From Holtermannia corniformis (lineage: Eukaryota; Basidiomycota; Tremellomycetes; Holtermanniales), in NCBI GenBank assembly GCA_001599935.1, contig BCIJ01000003.1:325938-389937 (forward strand): a stretch of DNA of 64,000 nucleotides, written 5' to 3'. The notes under the pieces were generated by a model. That model had not been told where the DNA came from. It ran no database searches and worked only from the letters and a program-made list of their open reading frames with translations. A program made the position numbers and the translations under genes. Below are positions 57,086 to 64,000 of the stretch, one piece after another (the first letter of the stretch is position 1; each line of letters starts with the position of its first letter).

Positions 57086-58048
57086 TCGTGTCGTGTTGGG
57101 TTTCGAGTTTGCAGCATGTATACCACCTTGTACAGTCGTCGACCGTGATCCGTCGGGTGATCGACTCGCTTGTTGCCGTCTTATCTCTTGGACCCCGGGC
57201 ACTCGCCCTCCGCCCCGCCGACAGGAACGCAGGAGATTTATCGATGAAATCCGTGACGACCGTCTGCAACCAATCAGAAGCTGTGCAACCCTTTGCCGGT
57301 TTGTACCAAGCTGCGAGTCAGCAGCTGAGCAGACTGGCAACGCGATCAGCCTTTGCGACTGTGCTGATTAGATCCGCACGGTCAACGTCAGCTGCTGTAG
57401 CGTCGACGTCGTGAGCGGGACAAGGACCGACAGAGCGAGCGTCGATTGACTGGCCGGGTAGTGGGCACGCGCGCGGCAAGCCAGTGGGCGTGATTGAATC
57501 CAGGCAGCGAGCCGGGAGCGCGAGCTGCGTCGTCTGCGTCAGTGTCCGAGGACGAGGACGTGAGCAAACGAGCACGAGAGCGTCAAGAGACGACGGGTGG
57601 AGCGACCAATCAACCAGTGGCCAACGAGCCAACAAGAAGCACGCGCGGTTTCCCTGAGACCCTACGGCGGTCGAGATAGCACCCAGCGGTGGGACGGACG
57701 ACGGCGACTGCTCGGCGGCGTCAGTAGACGTCTAGACTGCACTGCACACTCGAGTCGAGCGCACCGCAGCAACTGCGACGGGCGACTGCAACCGTCAGCT
57801 GCCGGACCAAACAAGGCTCGTGCGCAAACTTAAAGCCCGATCCCTCGTCGAGCCCGGCCCGCCTGTCACTCGACATTGTCGTACAGCACCCAGCACTACT
57901 GTCACTGTCCAACACTGCTTGCCCACGACAAGACGCTAGGCGGAACATTGCCGCGTTGATCGAGACGCGTAACCGACCGCGACGAGCGCCATCCACTCCG
58001 TTATCATCTCCAGTGGCGACGGCGGCCTCGACCCCTCTCACTGATTCC
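57086..58048. other. Intergenic region and probable long 5' leader of the SR kinase gene
   Basis: About 960 nt without a supported gene. The right half is rich in short CGAGC/AGCGA words and has several upstream ATGs with short frames. No motif-bearing ORF was found on either strand. Confidence 0.5.
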
Positions 58049-60455
<2,407 letters not shown>

Positions 60456-60589
60456 AGGGAGGGCGTGGTGCCGGGAGACGTGCTGGCTGGACGTGGCTTG
60501 CTATCCAAAGGGCTTATACTTGTGAACAAAGACGGGATGCATGCGATAGATGACCATGGTCAATGGCCGTGACGTGGAGTGCGGCGGTG

Positions 60590-60623
60590 AGGACGGCGAC
60601 GACGGCGGCGACGACGACGACGG
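60590..60623. repeat. GAC/GGC trinucleotide tract before TUL1
   Basis: An imperfect run of GAC, GGC and GAC triplets lies in the leader just upstream of the TUL1 start, in a position prone to length change. Confidence 0.6.
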
Positions 60624-60656
60624 CTATAGCGAGAGTCAAGCAGACACAGGATCGCC

Positions 60657-63562
60657 ATGTCGGACGAGCGCAGCACTGGCGATGCGGCGGAATCGCACAC
60701 GCCCATGCCAGGAGCGATGCCGCCAGCGCCAGGATCAGCAACACCAGGCAGCACCGCAGCACCGGCCAGTGCTCCTGCTGCCCCTCCTCGCCCAGGCCTA
60801 CCGCCTGGAGCCTTGGTCGGCCTCGCAGGCCAACAACCTCCCCCGCCCCGAGCTTCCCTGAGCTCGATGCTGCTGATGACGACCATGTTCTTCTTCATGA
60901 GCGGTGGGAACGCACCGGCGATGAATGGCATCCAAGTGAACGAGGACGGCCAGTTTGTGCCCAGAGTGTCCGAGCTCGATCTCGAACGGTCAAGGGTGGA
61001 CGAGTGGTTGGCTTGGAGCAATGGCAGTGCTGTAGCGACAAACTGGACAGAGGTCGGTTCCATCGTCTCGACCGACGGCCAAGCTGCTCACTTTGCTGTA
61101 GCCGGCTGCACCGATCCCAGACGCTGTCAGCTTGATCCCTCACCATCTGCTGCATGCGCCCTCGACTAGTTCGTTCAACGAGTACCCATCGAACATTACA
61201 GGCTTCTTCCGCAATGCGCGCTTGCACCCTCTCAACCTGTCATCGCCCTCGTCATCACCCTCAAGCAAGCACTTTTTTCGTCACCTGGACCCACACCACC
61301 TCGCGCACGGTTGGAACAATGTGACCCGTCTCTCGGCCCCGTCCAACGGCAGCGAGGCGCCAGAATGGGACTGGTCGGATTCTCAGACGTGGAACGTGAA
61401 TATCAACGAGCGCGAGATTCAAGCCTTTGATGCGTCTGGCCGGGAATCGCACGAGCCAGAGCTCGTCGACGTGTTTGCGGACTGGAACTGGGTTCGCGTG
61501 AGTCGACTCTGCGACGATGGGCTGGGGCTGATCGGGATAGGGCACTTGGACGCTGTCGACAGGCGAGGCGAGCTCGGGTCGGACGATCGACTACAGGTTT
61601 CGCGGGCTGCACTATAAACCGAACGGGACGTACACCATGTTTGGGATCCCTGATGGGTCCGTACAGTGCATCGTGGGCGTGATCTGCGCTCACGTTTGGA
61701 TAGGCTGCGTCTTGACATTCGCTCGATCCCGCGGCTGTTTCCTCCACAACACCACAACATCACCAGCTTGATCGTCCTGAACAAGATGAAGCTCAAGATC
61801 CAGGATCTTGAAGACTCGCTCACTTTCACCGAGCCACAGACGGACGGTCAGTTCTGGTCACGACGTGTGACCATGCCTGACGGGTGCAGACCCGTTCCCC
61901 AAGTCTAAATGCCCGATCGTTGCGCACCTACGCTTACCGCCTCTGCCGGCGTATTACTCTGCCGCCGAGCTCGAACAGTACGAGGCAGAAATGCGCAAGC
62001 CGACGGGGATCCTCGGCAGTCTGCGTCCGCCTCCACCCTACTGGGGCGAGGGCTTTGGCGGGATCCTGCTCGCTGAAGAATGTGGCTGGGCGATGGGCAT
62101 CGACGGTGGCCACGGGACCAAGATTGACCATTTCTGGAGTGACTCGATCATGTGTATGTTTGGCGTAGGCACGGGGGTTGGCTAATCACGTACAGTCACT
62201 GCGTTTGCGACCGTATCCCAGCTCGTCATCTTGTTCCTGCTTGTGCACCAGATGGAGGCGACGCGGACGCCGTCGAGCTTGGCCAAAGTCTCGCTCTGGA
62301 CGATTGTCATCATGGGCGTTTCCGATTCCTGGCTGTTCTCGGCGGTAGGTGGCCGGTCGCTCGATCGATCAGAGCTAAGTGGCGTACAGTATGTGGTCGT
62401 GGGTGCCATGTCGCACAACAAGACGTCTTTACCATTCATCCTGCCGGGATTTCTGTGCTTGTGCTCGGCTATCGTCTTTGGTCCGGTGAGGGATCAGTCG
62501 GTGGTGTGACAGGATTGACGCCTGCCGTAGCGTTACGCGGTTCAGCTGCACCGTATCCAGGCGCCAGAGCGCTCGTCACCGCCTGTCACTGCCCGTCCCG
62601 CACCTGCAGCTCCAACCACAGTCGCTACCACTGGCGCACCTGCATCAGTCACACCCCCCGCTGTCCCAGCACCCGCCCCCGAATCCCCCTTTAGCAACCC
62701 TACAAACCACCCGCTGATCCGGCGGCTGCTCATCATCCTCATCATCCTCGTCTTCTTCCAGATTGCGTTCAACCCCGACGTGATCCCGTTTTTTCTACCG
62801 TGTCTGTACTCGTTCTGGGTGCCGCAGATCTGGCGGAATGCACGCAGAGGAAGTAGCCGTGGGCTCGAGTGGCGGTTCATCATTGGGACTTCGATCGCGA
62901 GGGTTGCGTTGCCAGTCTGTGAGTGCTGAGGATCCGCGCTTGAGCATTGCTGAAGTGCGGGTAGATGCGTTTGCGTACGCGGACAATGTCTTGTTTGTTG
63001 ATCGTTCAGGTCGGTCCGTTGGACCGAGTCGGATAGGCGCTGATCGGTCCATAGACTGGGTCTGGCTGCTCGTTGCATGGGTCTGGTTCCAAGTGCTCAT
63101 CCTGGTCGCCCAGGATCGGTTCGGTCCCGCTTTCTTGTGAGTCTTGCTGCGGCCGAATGCGCCTGCTGACGACGCGCACAGCCTGCCGAAGAGTGCAAGT
63201 AGATACAACATGGTCCCGCTCGACGCTGACAAGCCGCAGCTCGCGCCGGCCGACGCATACGACTACCACCAACTGATCCCCGTGCCCGACGCCGAGAACG
63301 CAGCGCAAGACTTTGGATCGTGTTCGATCTGCATGGAGGACATTGTCGTGCACCCGCCCGCGCCCGGTCCCGAAGCGGCACTGGTAGGTCTCAACGCTCG
63401 ACAAGAGTATGCGCTCGCGCCGTGCCACCATCTGTTTCATACAAACTGCCTGGCGCAGTGGATGGCCGTCAAGGTGTGTCCTCTACATCGGCGCTGTGAG
63501 CATGCTGATGATCGTGACAGAACATATGCCCTCTGTGTAAGCGGAGCCTGCCGCCGCTGTAG
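60657..63562 (+). CDS. TUL1: Transmembrane RING E3 ubiquitin ligase (Tul1/Dsc1)
   Basis: The N-terminus is cytosolic and Ala/Pro-rich, then SLSSMLLMTTMFFFMSGG. A large luminal domain follows (SSFNEYPSNITGFFRNARLH, FADWNWVR, GLHYKPNGTYTMFGIPDGS, GEGFGGILLAEECGWAMGID). Several membrane segments come next: AFATVSQLVILFLLVHQMEA, KVSLWTIVIMGVSDSWLFSA, SLPFILPGFLCLCSAIVFGP, RRLLIILIILVFFQIAFNPD, IIGTSIARVALPVYVFAYAD and WVWLLVAWVWFQVLILVA. It ends with a RING-H2: GSCSICMEDI, APCHHLFHTNCLAQWM and ICPLCKRSLPPL. Tul1/Dsc1 forms the Golgi/endosome Dsc complex that removes misplaced membrane proteins and processes SREBP in some fungi. Ten or so introns; the first removes 49 nt after NWTE. Confidence 0.9.
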
Positions 63563-63706
63563 ACTGTGCGCGCGAGGACAGCTTGTACACTAGATGACCA
63601 TGTATCACCCGTCGTGCGCTTGGATCGATCGACGAGTTGCACCTGCGGAACCTTTTCTCACTTCAACTTGGATCCGATCGTCTTGACCACTGTCACTGTA
63701 CTCAGC

Positions 63707-64000
63707 ATGGTCAAGCCGGGAAAGTCGTCTGCTTCCTCGAACACTCGCAAAAAGCATGCAGCGAAAAAGACTGGCGGCCAGGACGGTGACGACGGCGCAG
63801 GGCAGCCGGTCAAACCAAAGCAGCCAAAGCAGCGAGGGCAAAAGGAGCCCAAGCTGTCCAAAGCTCAGCGCAAGGCTCTGCCCAAGGTCAAGCAGTACAT
63901 CCCACCCCCAAAGCCTCCTGCTCCTCCTATTCCAGACCCGCTAGACAGCCAGGGACTGGGTCGGACGCTGCCGCCGGAACTTGTCGTCGTCTTGCGGCGC
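63707..64000 (+). CDS. LTN1: Start of probable listerin E3 ligase (Ltn1), runs off the window
   Basis: The open frame begins MVKPGKSSASSNTRKKHAAK, a basic disordered start. LSKAQRKALPKVKQYIPPPK and DPLDSQGLGRTLPPELVVVL, then RR, reach the window edge. The LPP-L-V-V-V-L-R-R run resembles the beginning of the first HEAT-like repeats of fungal listerin, the E3 of ribosome-associated quality control. Only 98 codons are visible, so the call is by resemblance; another HEAT-repeat protein is possible. It follows TUL1 on the same strand after 144 nt. Confidence 0.5.
   Translation, partial: MVKPGKSSASSNTRKKHAAKKTGGQDGDDGAGQPVKPKQPKQRGQKEPKLSKAQRKALPKVKQYIPPPKPPAPPIPDPLDSQGLGRTLPPELVVVLRR

Noticed and set aside
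61132..61169. End of the TUL1 N-terminal frame at the TAG at 61167 as a true stop
   Set aside because: A 49-nt intron after NWTE (GTCGGT...GCTGTAG) shifts to the frame that continues into the conserved luminal domain.

Overview
This window is nuclear DNA from a gene-dense fungus, most probably a basidiomycete with a compact, yeast-like genome. The evidence is a high GC content, about two dozen split protein-coding genes on both strands, and typical introns of only about 45-60 nt with GT(A/G)NGT donors and a CTGAC/CTCAC-like branch site just before the AG. Fungal marker proteins are present: a DASH kinetochore subunit, a chitin synthase export chaperone, an SMP-C2 protein of the Mug190 type, a Mub1-type MYND protein and a Tul1/Dsc-type E3. 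A smut/rust-side lineage such as Mixia would fit, but that placement is inference. I saw no CRISPR array, rRNA, tRNA, bacterial operon or intact transposon.

Layout. 1-6.1 kb is the least dense part. It holds a decayed small ORF and a related-looking short ORF, then a divergent pair: an Aly/REF-like RRM gene (minus) and an ERV14/cornichon gene (plus). Each of these two carries one giant intron (921 and 1569 nt). 6.3-13.3 kb holds an M1 aminopeptidase of the leukotriene A4 hydrolase type, a small unknown protein, a BRO1-domain protein and mitochondrial endonuclease G (NUC1). 13.4-22.7 kb holds DAD1, the chaperonin subunit CCT3, a Crinkler/RHS-type P-loop NTPase and a TBC Rab-GAP. 22.8-36.4 kb holds an F-box-like protein, an unknown acidic protein, two mitochondrial ribosomal proteins, a Lyc1-like acetyltransferase, a membrane-anchored glutaredoxin, a single-pass Ser/Thr-rich membrane protein, pyridoxamine-phosphate oxidase and an EIF1AD homologue. 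36.4-51 kb holds a secreted GH3 beta-glucosidase, an SMP-C2 lipid-transfer protein, a secreted N-glycosylated Ser/Thr-rich protein, CHS7 and RAC1. 51.7-64 kb holds MUB1, proline dehydrogenase PUT1, an SR-protein kinase, the TUL1 E3 ligase and the start of a probable listerin (LTN1).

Most genes are unrelated housekeeping functions. Some themes recur: secretion and cell surface (ERV14, CHS7, GH3, TBC, RAC1, mucin-like proteins), ubiquitin-dependent quality control (MUB1, TUL1, LTN1, F-box), mitochondria (NUC1, PUT1, two ribosomal proteins, perhaps PDX3) and mRNA processing/export (Aly/REF, SRPK).

The best leads are: (i) the giant intron of the Aly/REF gene, which falls at the same place in the RRM as I recall for the autoregulatory intron of yeast YRA1; (ii) the even larger ERV14 intron next door; (iii) the CRN/RHS-type NTPase whose Walker A motif is split by an in-frame, stop-free 51-nt intron; (iv) a GGGGTTA telobox-like element in three housekeeping promoters; (v) a GC-AG intron inside the RAC1 P-loop. 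Exon structures were worked out by eye from splice signals and family motifs. Long multi-exon models should be treated as spans with approximate internal junctions.
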